Assembly (NCBI RefSeq): GCF_963675165.1
Contig: NC_087385.1
Location: 6,087,912-6,151,911, forward strand
Length of the DNA stretch: 64,000 bases
Reading direction: 5' to 3'
From: Halichondria panicea
Taxonomy: Eukaryota > Porifera > Demospongiae > Suberitida > Halichondriidae
Shown: positions 32,801 to 53,914 of the stretch, one piece after another
Numbering within the stretch: the first letter of the stretch is position 1
How the letters are laid out: the number at the start of each line of letters is the position of its first letter
The notes under the pieces: model-generated
What the model was told of the DNA's origin: nothing
Seen by the model: the letters and a program-made list of their open reading frames with translations, nothing else
Database searches by the model: none
Made by a program: the position numbers and the translations under genes

Positions 32801-33475
32801 GTATGTGTGTATTGCATCAAAAAATCTCCACCTCAGATTCTTTAGCTGTGGACATTCTGAGAAATGTCATAAACATTCTCTTGTGGATGTTTCTTTGCGT
32901 CTCTTTAACGTTCAGAGGAAGGTTCAAGGGTCGATCATAGCTCCTGAATACATAAAGACACCATTATCTTACACCCCATCACTCCCACTGTAAGTACCTA
33001 AGACTAGTACGTACCTTGGTGCATTGCGGAGGTAAGAATCCAAACACTTCTGCAAAGAGCTATCATATACCACCTGTAAAGAATATAAGACAATTATCTA
33101 TTACAATCCACCATTACCTGACTCCAAAAGTTCGGATGTGGCAACTTTAACAACCAGTGCAAGTCCGAATCCAGTTCCTGAATGGCCTCAAGCCAGAGGA
33201 GGTCAGGTTCAATTCCATGTCGGGGGGCGCGATACGGTAGAAAGGACACATCTGTGCACGATGTGGAATCCTGTACGTATTGTATGTATAGTGGTTCTAG
33301 TCAAAATGTACGTGCAATCGAATCAACATGAAGGCAAGTTGACCGGAATATTAAGTATCTTCTATGTAAATTGTTTTATAGTATGTATACTTACTAGAAG
33401 TGGTAGTTTCTCTATCAGCCCTGATTGTGGGTTCAACCTCTCAGTAATTATACTCTCCAGAGGACAGGCAGCCAT
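29860..33475 (-). CDS. ASCC2: ASCC2, activating signal cointegrator 1 complex subunit 2
   Basis: ASCC2 binds K63-linked ubiquitin through a CUE domain and works with the ASCC3 helicase in alkylation-damage repair and in splitting collided ribosomes. The start ATG at 33475 gives MAACPLESIITERLNPQSG. The next coding exon (about 33117-33262) encodes DSDLHWLLKLPHPNFWSQ, the conserved N-terminal region. Exons near 32.6-32.75 kb give LFDVPKLIDLCILYGNSNK and those near 32.1 kb give ELSDLILYMSD. The CUE region ends in the 30.9-kb exon (ETVVDRILEDNLPPHLRAM), followed by NVYDDDEFDVFNKD and VDMSRVHFGK. The C terminus has EYDDTYDSHVVGAADNDS and the basic end NHNRKAMADKKRSRGM, all ASCC2 signatures. Internal exon borders are approximate. 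Many exons are small. Confidence 0.93.
32760..32813. repeat. GT/CA-rich run just upstream of an ASCC2 acceptor
   Basis: In gene sense this reads as CA-rich sequence ending ...cacaccctcag at the acceptor of the exon beginning at 32754. Confidence 0.8.
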
Positions 33476-33645
33476 CGATCGATCAGAGAAGTCAAGGCCA
33501 GTGAGGGGGCGTAGACTGTTTTACTAAAATAAGGGGAAAGGTCGACAATATAAAAAACGGTTAAAAGATCATCCTTAGGAAAAACCATAGTTTATAATCA
33601 TTTACATTTGTATATGGACACACAAATTACAAAGAATGAAGAATG

Positions 33646-35913
33646 TTATTTTTGTTTCTTCCTACGACACCAGTTTAGGAAATAAGGCATTCTAAACAAC
33701 TCCTCGATGTCTTCAAGCTTTCTCCCTCGAGTCTCTGGAAGGAGGAGAATCACGAACAAGAGTCCCATCATACTGAGCACGGCGTACACACCAAACGTAA
33801 TGGGCTGTCCCAAAGAATCCGCCATTGTGAGGAAAGTCATTGAAATGAGAAGATTGGAACTCCAGTTGACGGTAGTTGCTATGCCAATACAAGTACTGCG
33901 TGCCCACGTTGGATAGATCTCAGAATTGACTGTCCAAGGGAGAGGGCCTGCACCAGATGCAAAGGAACCAATGTACACTATCAGAGCAATTATTGCCAGT
34001 GGAGACAGTAGATTGTTTGGACAAGTGTTAAAATCCCACCATCTTTGAAAGATACTCTTATTGTGTGTAGATACAAACTCATCATCGAAGGAAGAAGAGG
34101 TCCAGTTCTCACCAGGCAAGGCACAGGATGTGTTGGAGGCTAGTGGCTGGTACTTGCTGTACGTATGTCCATCGTCTGATAATACGCCCACACTGCATGT
34201 ACCGTTGAAATACTCTTGAGAATCAGGGTCAAAATCCACACAAAAACCACATTGTGAGTTTCCAACACACGCACCACAAGAATAGTACTGGCAGGTTCCA
34301 TTAACTCTATCGAATGGAGTCGATGAAGGGCTGTAGTGGTCCATTAGTACAAACGTTCCAGCGAGAAGGCCAAACCCAATAATGGTTCCAGTAATACTGC
34401 CAATTAGGAGCTTTCTTCGTCCCAATCGATCGACTAGTAATAGTCCCACACCGGTGAAAATAAAGTTTGCAAATCCTGGTACAGTAGCTAGCCAAATGGC
34501 ATTTCGATCGGAGAATCCAGCCATCTCAAATATAGACGCACTGTAGTACCTGCAGTATAAGAAAATATGTGTGCCAGGTCACTATGAGAGCAAACACAAG
34601 TGTAGCTACATGTAGATAGAAAATGAGCACAATCAGAGCTATAATACATGCATGTGTCCATCATAATTTATTGTTAGGCAACACAATTGGTTTCTTACAT
34701 AACAGTGTTGATTCCTCCAAACTGCTGGAACAGCTGCAGCCCACAGCCCACCAGCAGAGCAATGAGCACAGTCCTAGTGGTCAGTAATCTCTTAATCATT
34801 TGCACAAAGCCTGAAAAAATGAACAGCACAGTAAAGATTTGTTGGGAGACTGAACACGTAAATACTTTATACACAACTCTCTATTCCTCTCTCACCAAGC
34901 TTAAGTTTCTTTTGTTTTTCAAAGTCCTCTTTGATGGACTCCAGTTCAGTCTCAACAGAGGAAGCTGGCCTCACTTTAGCTAGAGCTTTCTTTGCCTTAT
35001 CCTCCCTTCCATGGAAGACCAGCCAACGAGGACTCTCAGGCATGAAAAGCATACCCACTAGCATGAGGAGTGAGGGCACACTAGCCAAACCCAACATGAA
35101 CCTAGCAAGGAGGGGGAGGGGGAGACAAAACAATCATTGAGAGTATCAACACCACATCTAGCTATATACATGCATGCGTTCATAATCACGTACATGTACT
35201 TGGTTGGTGCTTCAGTCTACCATAATTATAGGAAAAGGGACCAATATATATGGATAGAATTATTGAGGGTGTGGGGATACAAGCTGCACATTTTGTGAGT
35301 ACGATACTCACCTCCACCCTACATTGATGGGCAGATAGGAGAACGCTCCATCCACAACAGTAGCCACAAACTGACCACCTGTGATGAACATGTTGTTGAG
35401 GACCACCAGCTTCCCTCGCATGTGATATGGTGCTGACTCGGCAATATACAGGGGAGAAGCCATAGCAGCAGCTCCGATACCCAACCCCACAACAATCCGT
35501 CCAGTCATGAGCATCCACACATTCACAGCAGCACCCATAACAACCGCCCCTACGGTAAACACCACTGAAGCAATAATAAGTGTCGGCTTCCGTCCAATCA
35601 GATCACAGAGTACACCAGCCATGGCTGCGGCTATTGCGGCCGCACCAATAGTCACACTGACAATCACTTCTTGCCATGTTGCAGAGAGATGAAATGTCTT
35701 TTTGATATTGAGCATAGCACCAGATACAACCCCCGTGTCATAGCCAAACAAGAATCCACCGAGAGCAGCTATTCCCGTCAGGAGAATAAGGAATGATTTG
35801 TTTGTGGAGTCTTTCTTGGTTCTGTTCACAACTTGTACAGTGGTCTCACCAGTACCAGGAGATGGGAGTAAGGGCACCCTGTCAGCATCTATAGGACTGG
35901 CTTTGACATCCAT
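33646..35913 (-). CDS. SLC2A13: Proton/myo-inositol cotransporter, SLC2A13 (HMIT)-like
   Basis: This is a major-facilitator sugar transporter of the GLUT family; the SLC2A13 branch imports myo-inositol with protons. The start is the ATG at 35913 (MDVKASPIDAD); the frame before it opens only with TTG. Four coding exons are visible: about 35311-35913, 34898-35104, 34690-34812 and 33646-34550. Family motifs run in order: GGFLFGYDTGVVSGAML (TM1), LIGRKPTLI, GLGIGAAAMASPLYIAE, MPESPRWLV, QLFQQFGGINTVMYYSASIF (TM7), DRLGRRKLL and LPETRGRKLEDIEELF. A long TM9-TM10 loop carries many N-glycosylation sites and a CGACVGNSQCGFC cysteine knot, as in HMIT. The stretch KKKSFL.. upstream of TM1 is short and charged. 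Substrate is inferred from family likeness. Confidence 0.9.
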
Positions 35914-36314
35914 GGTAGCCACAGGGTAGTGTTTGATCAATCTTTCTAGAGTGTCAGTACAGTACTGTTGATATAATTAAGATGGGCAAAGATCGTCATA
36001 AGCGCACACAGAAAGGTGTGCAAGCAGCCACGCCCACCACATCTCTGCCGCGCCCACGTCACATGTAAAGTTTTTTCCTCTTCCATTTTAATTTTTTACT
36101 TCCTACTCTAAGGAAAGGAAAAACTATGTACTTACTATAGACTATAGTACATGTACCTCCTTTCATATAAAGACATATGTTAGTCCATCAAGTTTTATTG
36201 GATGTCATATCGAGCATCCAAAACAAAAATAAATGCGCACACACTAGATCTAGCTTATAGTAGACATGTCCATCATCTACAAATCAGTTCATTTCCACAA
36301 TTTAAAGGTCCATC

Positions 36315-36581
36315 TTAGGATGAGTATTGTCCCTTGAGACGTTCCACTAATTCAATATATGATTTCTCAGCTGCCTCCTTCGACATTCCTTTTCGACTTT
36401 CCCAGTTGTCCCATTTGGCCTTGCCCTTAAAGTCCAACATTCCAGGTCTATCGGTGTTGACATCTCCAATGGAGGCCTGCTTAAAGTATCCATACAAATC
36501 AAGTAGCTCTGCATCTGTGGGACGGCTAGTGAAGGTCTTTACGGCTTCTGCAGCTGCAAGAAACTCGGAGGAATTGGACAT
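36315..36581 (-). CDS. DBI: Acyl-CoA-binding protein (ACBP/DBI), 88 aa, single exon
   Basis: This small cytosolic four-helix protein binds medium and long-chain acyl-CoA esters and buffers and delivers them. The length (88 aa) matches the family. Visible hallmarks are [11 protein letters not shown] at helix 1, the signature block [20 protein letters not shown] with the binding Tyr and Lys, and [18 protein letters not shown], which includes the conserved KWDxW and the Lys of the acyl-CoA phosphate site. The frame is uninterrupted. It diverges from RPS25 over only 153 bp. Confidence 0.96.
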   Translation of the reverse strand: MSNSSEFLAAAEAVKTFTSRPTDAELLDLYGYFKQASIGDVNTDRPGMLDFKGKAKWDNWESRKGMSKEAAEKSYIELVERLKGQYSS

Positions 36582-36734
36582 GATAGCAACTGGTTGTTGG
36601 TTGGGTCGGGTAGCTCAAACAGTACAGACCTCGTTGCAAAAGGTGAAAGGGCACTAAGTCTTAGCCCCACCCATTAATTTGTTTAGAATAGGCATGCGCA
36701 ACCACCACGTGTTCTTTCTGGATACCAAGACAAG
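36582..36734. promoter_or_regulatory. Compact bidirectional promoter between ACBP and RPS25
   Basis: Just 153 bp separate the divergent ATGs of two expected housekeeping genes. A pyrimidine-rich ttctttctgg lies about 20 bp before the RPS25 ATG and may be its 5'-TOP transcription start. This reading is inference. Confidence 0.6.
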
Positions 36735-37360
36735 ATGGTGGGTAGAGTCCATTGCTTCTTTATACATTTTTGCATTCTGTGTCCATATATACCATATCTT
36801 TGATTGAAATTCCTCTCTCCAACGCAGCCACCTAAGCAGCAGCAAAAGGGAGGCACGACCAAGAAACAGATTTCCCAGAAGAAAACAGCCAAACCGGCTG
36901 GAAGTGGGAAAGCTAAGAAAAAGGTTGTGTTTTAGTGAACTGTTTGGTGTTCAGTATAAAGTCACATGATACTACACTACACTAGTTTTGTTTCAGCCGC
37001 CAACAATTATTACCTTTCCTTAAACACATTCCTATTAAATACTTGATACGAAGAATATGTACACATCTGGTAATTCGTTATCTTATTCTATTTCTGCAGA
37101 AGTGGTCTAAGGGAAAAGTGAGGGATAAGCTAAACAACATTGCCCTATTTGACAAGGCCACTTACGAGAAGCTCTACAAGGAGGTCCCTAACTACAAGCT
37201 CATCACTCCGTCTGTAGTGTCTGAAAGACTCAAGGTTCGCGTTTCTCTGGCCAACAGAGCACTGGCTGAGATGGCTTCGAAGGGAACGATTCGAGAAGTG
37301 TTTAAGCATCATGCACAGCGAGTGTACACAAGAGCACCAAAAGCAGAAGAGGCAGCATAA
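36735..37360 (+). CDS. RPS25: 40S ribosomal protein eS25 (RPS25)
   Basis: Component of the small ribosomal subunit head. Exon 1 ends exactly after the ATG (36735-36737), a common layout for ribosomal-protein genes. Exon 2 is 36828-36923 ([14 protein letters not shown], ending KAKKK). Exon 3 is 37100-37360 and contains [42 protein letters not shown] and a C terminus ending KAEEAA. The second intron starts with an unusual gttgtg donor. An AATAAA is present near 37491, inside the spacer to the tail-to-tail LRR gene. Confidence 0.97.
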
Positions 37361-37510
37361 ACTGTGTGTGGACGTTGCAATGTTTATTCATTCTCAAGTT
37401 TGAATGTTTTCTCATATTTGCCAAATTGTCAGTTTTTGATTGAAAAAGTCTTGTAATGATTTACAAAAATTAATAGTCATGTAGATGGAAAAATAAAAAA
37501 TATTTGTTGT

Positions 37511-38917
37511 CTACTTTTTCTTATGAACAAGTTTCTTTAGAGAGTCTCTCTGTTGGACTAACTCTTTGTTTATTTGGAGAAGCTCTTTGGTCCAGTTCTT
37601 GTAACGTATGAGTTGTTTGTTCTTGTCTAGAAGTATGTCCACCATAGAGATACTCTCAGTATTAATAGAGCCGCCAATATCAAGGGTTGTGAGGGTGTCG
37701 TTTTGGCTGAGGCTTTGGGCGAGAGCAGTTGAGCCTTTGTGGCTGAACCTGTTCCCACTCACAGAAAGCAAACACAGGACCCTGTAGCAATTGTGATAGT
37801 ATTATAATACCGGATTCGGGAATACAGTGTTTATAATGGAGTACACCAAATGTAGCAGGGGACATTGCAAACCTAACTGTGCAGTAAAATAAACTTACTT
37901 GTTTTGGCGTATGGTTTGACTGAGCGATAATATTCCACCATCTCCAATCTCATTCTTTTGCAGCCACAGATGAGTGAGTGTTTCATTCACCAGTAGAGCT
38001 TCGGCCAAGTGGGCACAGCCCTCATCCCCGAGGCCACAGCACGAGAGGTTGAGTTCTAATAGAGATCTGTTCTCTTTAAGTCCACGGCTCATCAGTTCAA
38101 CTGCATCATCACCAACCTCAGTATTGCCACATAGGTCGAGAGTTTGTAGAGTGGTGTTTTGTACCAGACATGCAGCAAATCGTTCAGCTCCTTTCTTTCC
38201 AATTCCACATGAGCGCAAAGAAAGTTGTGTCAGTGCGGAGTTTGTAGTTAGTGATAGAGCAATTTCTTTTGCTCCTTCATTTTGTATTCCACGATTCTCA
38301 TTGAGGACAAGCTTCTTGAGTGTATTGTTATCAACAAGATACGAACTGATCACCTTGGCTCCTTCTGAGTCAATATTGTTTGTTCTTAGATCTAATTCAC
38401 AGACGCTACTTGAACTTAAATTCTTGATTATGTGAGTAAGTCCAACATTGCTTAGTCTATTCTGAACCAAGTACAGACTTTTCAATGTCTGATGGTCTTT
38501 GAGTGCATCAGCTATATACTTGGCCCCTGTGTCACCAATACATTGATCGTGGAGGTCCAGCTGAGCAGCATACATGGAGAAACTTTGCAGTGACGATTTG
38601 AGCAGCCCTTTGGCCAAAATCTGAGCTCCTTTCTCTCCAACATTATTCAGCAGTAGTGACAAATATCGTATACTAGAATTCTTCTCAATTAGATGGGCAA
38701 TATGTACACAACCATTGTCAGTGCATTCTCTGAGCTCAAGAGTGATTTTCTCCAGTGACTCTAACTGCAACAACACCTCCTTGCACACTAGGCAAATATC
38801 TTCATCGGATAAAGGTCCACTCAGAAACAGCTCTGTTGCATTGAATCCACTTTTCAGCTCAGACAGCTTTGCTTGATCAGTATGGTAGCTGCTGATGGAT
38901 AACTTGACACAAGACAT
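37511..38917 (-). CDS. Ribonuclease-inhibitor-type leucine-rich-repeat protein
   Basis: Two exons: one from the ATG at 38917 (MSCVKLSISSYH) to about 37899, and one covering 37511-37782. The frame above 38917 opens only with GTG. About ten 28-residue repeats of the RI/NLRC type follow each other, for example NTLKKLVLNENRGIQNEGAK, SALTQLSLRSCGIGKKGAER, TTLQTLDLCGN and ETLTHLWLQKNEIGDGG. The C terminus is a charged, probable coiled-coil segment (LLQINKELVQQRDSLKKLV) ending in KKK. No NACHT, CARD or other effector domain is present, so it is an LRR-only protein. Such LRRs bind partner proteins; its role here is unknown. Confidence 0.85.
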
Positions 38918-39359
38918 AATCTTCGAATTCAGAACACAAGGCACCACGCCCCCTAAATGCTAACCTAGCTATAGTTGCTGAATCAGCATTTTAGCAGGAC
39001 TTCTATTTAAAGCACAGATAATTAACAGCTATCATTTCTCCTATTATTGACTGACTGTACATGTATAAATATTCATTGCATTTCTGTACTGTTTTCATAA
39101 GAAAAGGGGACAAAAAAAAGGAGGATAATGCATGCCATAGTATATATCTGATATAGCCAGGAGTTGTGTATAAGGATCTCTTTTTGCAAACAAAACAAAA
39201 GTCACACGGTATAGTGCATGATGGCCGAAAGCTGTGCCTGTATACAATGAAATTAAGGTTAACATAGCTAAGAAAATTGAGATCCACACTATATAAGAAA
39301 CAGAAAATATGCAAAGAAGCGTACACAAACAAAACGAGACAAACTGTACTGGACGAATG

Positions 39360-43344
<3,985 letters not shown>

Positions 43345-43681
43345 CAGTCCCTAGTACCAGTAATCGAGGAAAGGTCTCTCTTCGAGTGCACAAAAGGCTC
43401 GCTTGTCTTATGTAGAGCCCTTTTTTACACCTATCTATGTATCTAGGTACGTAGCCAGCTAACTCAGTATAAAAAATCTTCTCTCTTGTCTGATCGATCC
43501 TTGTCAACACATTCCACTATCTTGAAATTTACCTCTCTTGGTATCCAAGAGTAATTTACGGGTTTTAAAATTGATATTCGCTTAATTAGAACCTTAATAA
43601 AACAGCAAAAAAAAAATTAAATATAGTGCATAAAATAAAATAAAAATGACTACATTGTAATAATAATAATGTGGCTTAAAA

Positions 43682-46600
43682 TCACTTTAGTAGAGTTTTT
43701 CTTGTTGTCTTGGGCAATGGTAGAGCCGCTAGTGCTCCAACGATGAGCATAGCCACTACCATGAATATGGGAATGTTTGGGTTCACATGTACAAATGCTC
43801 CGAATATATTAGTCCCGATAATAGCTCCAATTCTGGCCGCCACTAGGTGAATTCCAGCAGCAGTTGTCCTAATAAAATAATATAAACCCATATATACGAT
43901 AGGAAGAAATATACAATACACTAGAGTAATTATTATAATTATTATTATTATTAGTTGCACACGGGATTGGTATACTAGACTAACACTAATGCTGATGTAC
44001 GTACCTGAGATGAGTGGGATAGACCTCTGCAACGATGAGAGATGTGTCGTTCCATGCAGGAGTAGAGATAGCAGCAAACAAGCAGAGCATGATGACCACC
44101 ACCACCTCAGAATGAACCACATAGAGCAGGAACACAGAGAGAGTGGAGGCAAACAGACTGAATGCTGGGAGGGGAAGATACACACGATACATTTCCATGA
44201 CTTTGTTGCGTGTACAAAGTGAGCTACACTGTAGTGTGTTTGTGTGTATTAGTTCTGTAGCTGTGAGGAGTATAATCAGCATTCTCTAACAAGAAGTTAT
44301 TGCATTTTGCATTTTATGCAATAGGTAGTGTGAGTGTACGTTTGGCTTTTAGAGGAACCCAACACATCCATACACAGTATCAGATCTCCTAACAAGCTTC
44401 CAGACTGACGGGGTAATTAATGTCTCTAAGGATACAGCCCAAGGAAACGTTTGTACCAGTCTAGCTACAACAAAATGTTTTTTTTACCTAGCCAATATTT
44501 CCTAATCAGAAAGTAGACAGCGACCATTGATGCCAGGTTGCCAGGGAGAGCTGAGGCTGATATGAAGAAGCTGTCTCTATACAAACGGAAATCGTCTCCC
44601 TTTACTGGGCACTTAGATATCCATCCATTGGCATTACAAGCACTTTCGTTAGCACTAGAATTAAACATCAACTGGATAAATGTAGCACTTGTCATTGTGC
44701 TGTTCCAAGGAGCACCGTTTATAGTAGAGTTCAAAACGAGTACATCACCAGAGGCAGAATAATTATTCCCTATTGTGGTGCTGCACAATCTTGAGTCGAA
44801 TAGTTTGAGGTTAGTGAAAGAGAAACTGTCGAAGGTAGTATTGATAAAGCCAGAATTGTTAAATGTGCAGTCGATAAAAGAACTTGACTCGAAGCTAGTA
44901 TTATTGAAAGACGCGTACGTAAAGTTCACCCTCTGAAATGTGACACCATTAAAAGTGGTGTTTTGTATATTCCAGTTGTCGAGGAGCATGTCAGATATCA
45001 CAGAGTTGTTGATAACAGAATCATTGCAGCCACAGTAAGTAGAGATTGCGGAGCTATTAATGCCGCTGACTTCTTCAGAGCAGAAGCCATTGAATATCTC
45101 AACGTCTTTCTGATGGTTGACCTCGTTCACGTAGGTTGGATACCACAGAGTCACACCGTAGGATCTGCACATAAAGAGGTATCTGAATTACCAGTTCACC
45201 ATTTTAGGGTACAACACAACATTATTATATTGTGTGTGAACTTGTACAAATCAATATTCGCACATTGTTAAGCGAGTGTTCTCTTACCCAAACGAGAGAG
45301 TGAAATAGATTGTTAGGAGCAGTAGAGAACGAAGCAGAAGCTTTCGATTGAACATTTCAGCCGACCTCTTGAAAATCTGTACATAAGTAGAGAGTACCAG
45401 AGTCGTAAGTATACAAGTAAGCCACTACTTACCTGTCTGATTTTATCGAGTATGTTGCTCTTGCCAGCACCAGCAACATCACTCCCTAGCTGTATGCTCT
45501 TGACCTGAACACAAGACAGATCCATGTAGACAGTGTACACTACACACAGTTTTTGTTATAGTACATCATTGTGAGTGTTATCTGTCACCTCCCCCCCCTC
45601 CCCGTTTAAGTTTAAAATCAGTGGTTCGGGAACTCTTTCATAACTTGAATGCCGTGGATCCAATATATCAACGATTTTCTGAGAGCTTAGAAAGAGAAGT
45701 TTCAAATGGGGTCATCAAAGTACATATTTGAGAGTTAAATTATTTGCCAGCCCATGGTCATGGAAAATTATGGCCCCCACATTATCTTTCAGTAAAAATG
45801 TTGACATTGGATCAATACTAAATTAATGTTAATGTCAAAAATGGTGCCCCCCCCCCCCCCCTAAAATTTAGGGTTTAAGGAATTTGCCCCTGTTAGAAAT
45901 ATCCTAGATTAAACCCTGCTTAGCACAGCACGTACAGGGTACACTGCCGTTTTGTCCCTCCAGTGGTTGATTCTGTGCACAGTCCTGAGCACGTCGACAG
46001 CAGCTTTCTCCTTGCCAATCTGAGGTGAGACAACACGAAGAGCTTGGAATGCACATAGCAACATTCCATATCGATGTAAGCAATTTGTATGGTATTCTAC
46101 AGAAGGAAAATGCAATGCAATCTATCAGAGGGTGTACATTTCTTGTATTATTATGGAGGCTACTGAACTCATTTAAACTCACCTCCAAAAGGTATCGTGG
46201 GCTCTCAGGCAGGAACCAGTAGAGCAGTACACCTAGAAGTGATGGAACAGCAGATATGGCGATGAAGAGTCTCCAGCTATGGAATCTGAACAAGCCCAGG
46301 GAGAAATCAATGCTGGTTGCTGGAATGATAGCCCAGGCAATAGCTCCACAGAGTAAGCGTCCAAACATCCAGAAGGTCGCCTGGAGACCGAGATAAGGTC
46401 CTCTGTATTTGTTACGTATGAACTCGGATATGTAAGGGAAGAGGACAGGTAGCGAGCCTCCAACACTGAGTATGAAATGTGTGCGTGTGTATGTGATAGA
46501 CTATTAAAATTAAAACAATTATAGGCACACTACGAATCATTGGAATGGGTCAATCACACAAACAGATGGAATTAGGCCGTACATATACTAAACTAGGGGA

Positions 46601-47264
46601 ATAGTGAGTCTATTATCATGGCTACTCACCCGAATCCACTGAAGAGCCTCAATATAAGGAAGACAGTAAAATTTGGGGCGAATGCTGACACAAGACCAAA
46701 CACACCACTAGTAGCAAGGGAAAATACCAAAGTCTTCTTTCGTCCTATCACGTCTGCCATTCCACCCCAAAAGTAGCTCCCGAACAGCATCCCTACGAAG
46801 ATGATCGAACTGAGGAGACCAGTTTCCCCATCTGTTAGCCCCAGTTCATCAGGGCGACCAATCACTGGTAGTACAAACGATATTGACAATACTTCCACCG
46901 CATCAGACGTGAGAGCCAGCCCGTTACAGATAACCAGAATAATATGGAAGAGCCCGAATCCGATATGCTGTAAGGCCACTTCATACTCTCTGACCACTCC
47001 ATTCTCATCAATACTATCGGCCACACTAGCAATCAAGTTCACTTTGTCCTGGGCTTTTGAGTAGATGACCTCTACATCAGTGGACTCGGCTTCACTTACT
47101 TGCCCATTCTCCATCAGTGTAGATTCAGCTATAACCTGGTGAGTGTGGCCAGCGTTGGTCGAGGTAGGGATGAGTACTTGAAGGTCTCTTTTTTCAGTGT
47201 TCTCATCTTCATCAGGGAGTTCATTGTACTTTCTTGTGCAGAGATTATCGTGCCCAAAAGACAT
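43682..47264 (-). CDS. SV2-like membrane transporter with pentapeptide luminal loop
   Basis: A twelve-helix major-facilitator protein related to synaptic vesicle glycoprotein 2 and SVOP. The ATG at 47264 (MSFGHDNL) opens a 110-residue acidic cytosolic N terminus. Motifs: LTSDAVEVLSISFVLPVI (TM1), GSYFWGGMADVIGRKKTL, RLFSGFG joined to VGGSLPVLFPYISEF, and FLPESPRYLLE. Exon 1 is 46630-47264, and the next exon runs from about 46467 to 46185. The exon at about 44488-45172 encodes the large luminal loop with repeated A/N-x-x-F units (NTTFNGVTFQRVNFTYASF, then FINTTF) and many N-glycosylation sites. This matches the pentapeptide beta-helix loop that marks SV2 and separates it from SVOP. The last exons give STPAWNDTSLIVAEVYPTHLR and end KTTRKTLLK. 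Transported substrate is unknown. Confidence 0.85.
45600..45830 (-). repeat. Second copy of the 4.3-kb dispersed repeat
   Basis: The reverse complement of about 45640-45830 aligns with 4310-4610, sharing tactttgatga-type, ggatccacgg and attcaagttatg words. It lies in an intron of the SV2-like gene beside a run of C. Confidence 0.75.
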
Positions 47265-47954
47265 CTCGTTTATGTGTAGTATCTAGTACACTCTTGACAT
47301 CAGTATCTTCTTGTGACAGACAGCTAGCTCGATCGTAGCAAGGGCTGTCTTGCTTTTGTTTATCGGAATCTGGATGTGGTCGTAATTCTTAAAAGTTCAT
47401 AATTAATTATGTCTTTTTCTTTTTTTCTACTGCCTCCACGCGTCATGAATAAACGTCCCCATAGAAATAGGCCACGCCCCTAGTAAACCCCTAGATTATG
47501 GCGTTCTTCTGGGAGCTGGTCATTTTCAGGCCAGTTCCTTACTATTGAAAGTGTTGCGACTAGCTGCTGTCATTGCTGTAGAATTAAGATTGTCTAAAAG
47601 CTCCAAAACTGCCCTTTTTGTGCAAATCAAAGTGAAGGAAGAAGATCTGTGACTGATATTCTGAAAGAAGCACACTTGTGCTGAAGAAGTGATCAAGTGT
47701 ATAGTTCCTCAAGGTGATTCTTGTAACTCCTGTAACTCTTGTGTAGGTATTATTTGCACCCTGTATTGTATAAGATATCATTGACTGCATGAACTACGCC
47801 ATCCTTTCTAGCTACATAGATGTCAGATTGTTTGTATCGTTTCATGACATGATCATTAACTATCTACTGTACTAGCCAGCTAATGTCCCTATTACTTTTA
47901 TGATAATTATTTATGATACATTGCTGTTGTTTTTGCAGTACTGTGCAGTCTCAA
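47265..47954. promoter_or_regulatory. Divergent promoter region, SV2-like and USP genes
   Basis: 690 bp lie between the divergent start codons. The USP ATG follows a probable 5'-UTR intron acceptor (tttttgcag at about 47939), so part of this interval is USP leader. No coding potential is seen. Confidence 0.5.
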
Positions 47955-52945
<4,991 letters not shown>

Positions 52946-53914
52946 CTGAGGGCCACTGTAACAGGACACTTATGCCAATCATTAACTCAATCATCCACTT
53001 AATTTGTCTATAACGATATTTTTGTGTTTTTTATCCCAACTGCATGCCCACTTGTATAACAATGTTTTTACCAGTACGTTAATTGTGATATGTACAGCCT
53101 ATTAATATTAACAACACAACAAACATTTCAAGTGAACGGAACTCCTCAACATAAATATATATAGCAGTGTCAGTGGTTTGTACAAGGTGGGGGAGGTTCA
53201 ACAAACTTGGCTAGTAGCTTACCCACTACACAGTGTTCATGCTCGTAGTTCCCACCACAGTCATGTGAGACTGTTGCTTACATTGCTATTGTCACAGACC
53301 CCCAGCTAGCACATGTGCAGGGCTTCGTTGCCTAAATACACTCCTGTATTGTATTCCTAAAATGGCCTGCATTGCTTAATTGAACATTGGTATCATAGTG
53401 TTTACCAACAGACTTTGTTGCACCACAGGAAGATCTCGACTAACTTGCTTACTCTCGTGGGACTAAAGCCATACTTTATACAGATCATAATAAGCATCCT
53501 TCAGTAGAAGTCATAGGAAGACTTTGAGCAAACAACACACTGACTCATCACTTAACACCCTTAAAGACATTGATCTGATTCAAAGCACAACTATACATGT
53601 ATAATCATGGACACACACAAAACTAGATTGATGAAAAGCAGTGCAAAACTGTTTAAAGTAAAGTGGAAAAAGGAAAACTTGGTAGCAAAAGGTACGGAAG
53701 ACACAACAGTAAAGATATACGCAGAACAGTGCATGGTTCATTACTTCTAAGATAGGCATACTATAGACTTTGTACTGAATGTCAACGTGAGTGCTTTGCT
53801 TGTGACATAATAGTTATTAACAATATAAACATGTACACACTGCATGCATAACAACGTACTGTGACACTATTAAGTAGAAAACAAAACTCAGTGAGAACGC
53901 AGAGCATCCGTGCA
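52946..53914. other. Convergent spacer between USP and the EVH1-CRIB gene
   Basis: About 970 bp between two convergent stop codons. It should hold both 3' UTRs. No exon, RNA gene or clear repeat is seen. Confidence 0.45.

Noticed and set aside
38918-38947. Extended start of the LRR protein, and likewise for the filamin-repeat, SLC2A13 and ETS genes
   Set aside because: The extra residues begin with GTG or TTG codons; in each case an in-frame ATG follows at once and was used instead.
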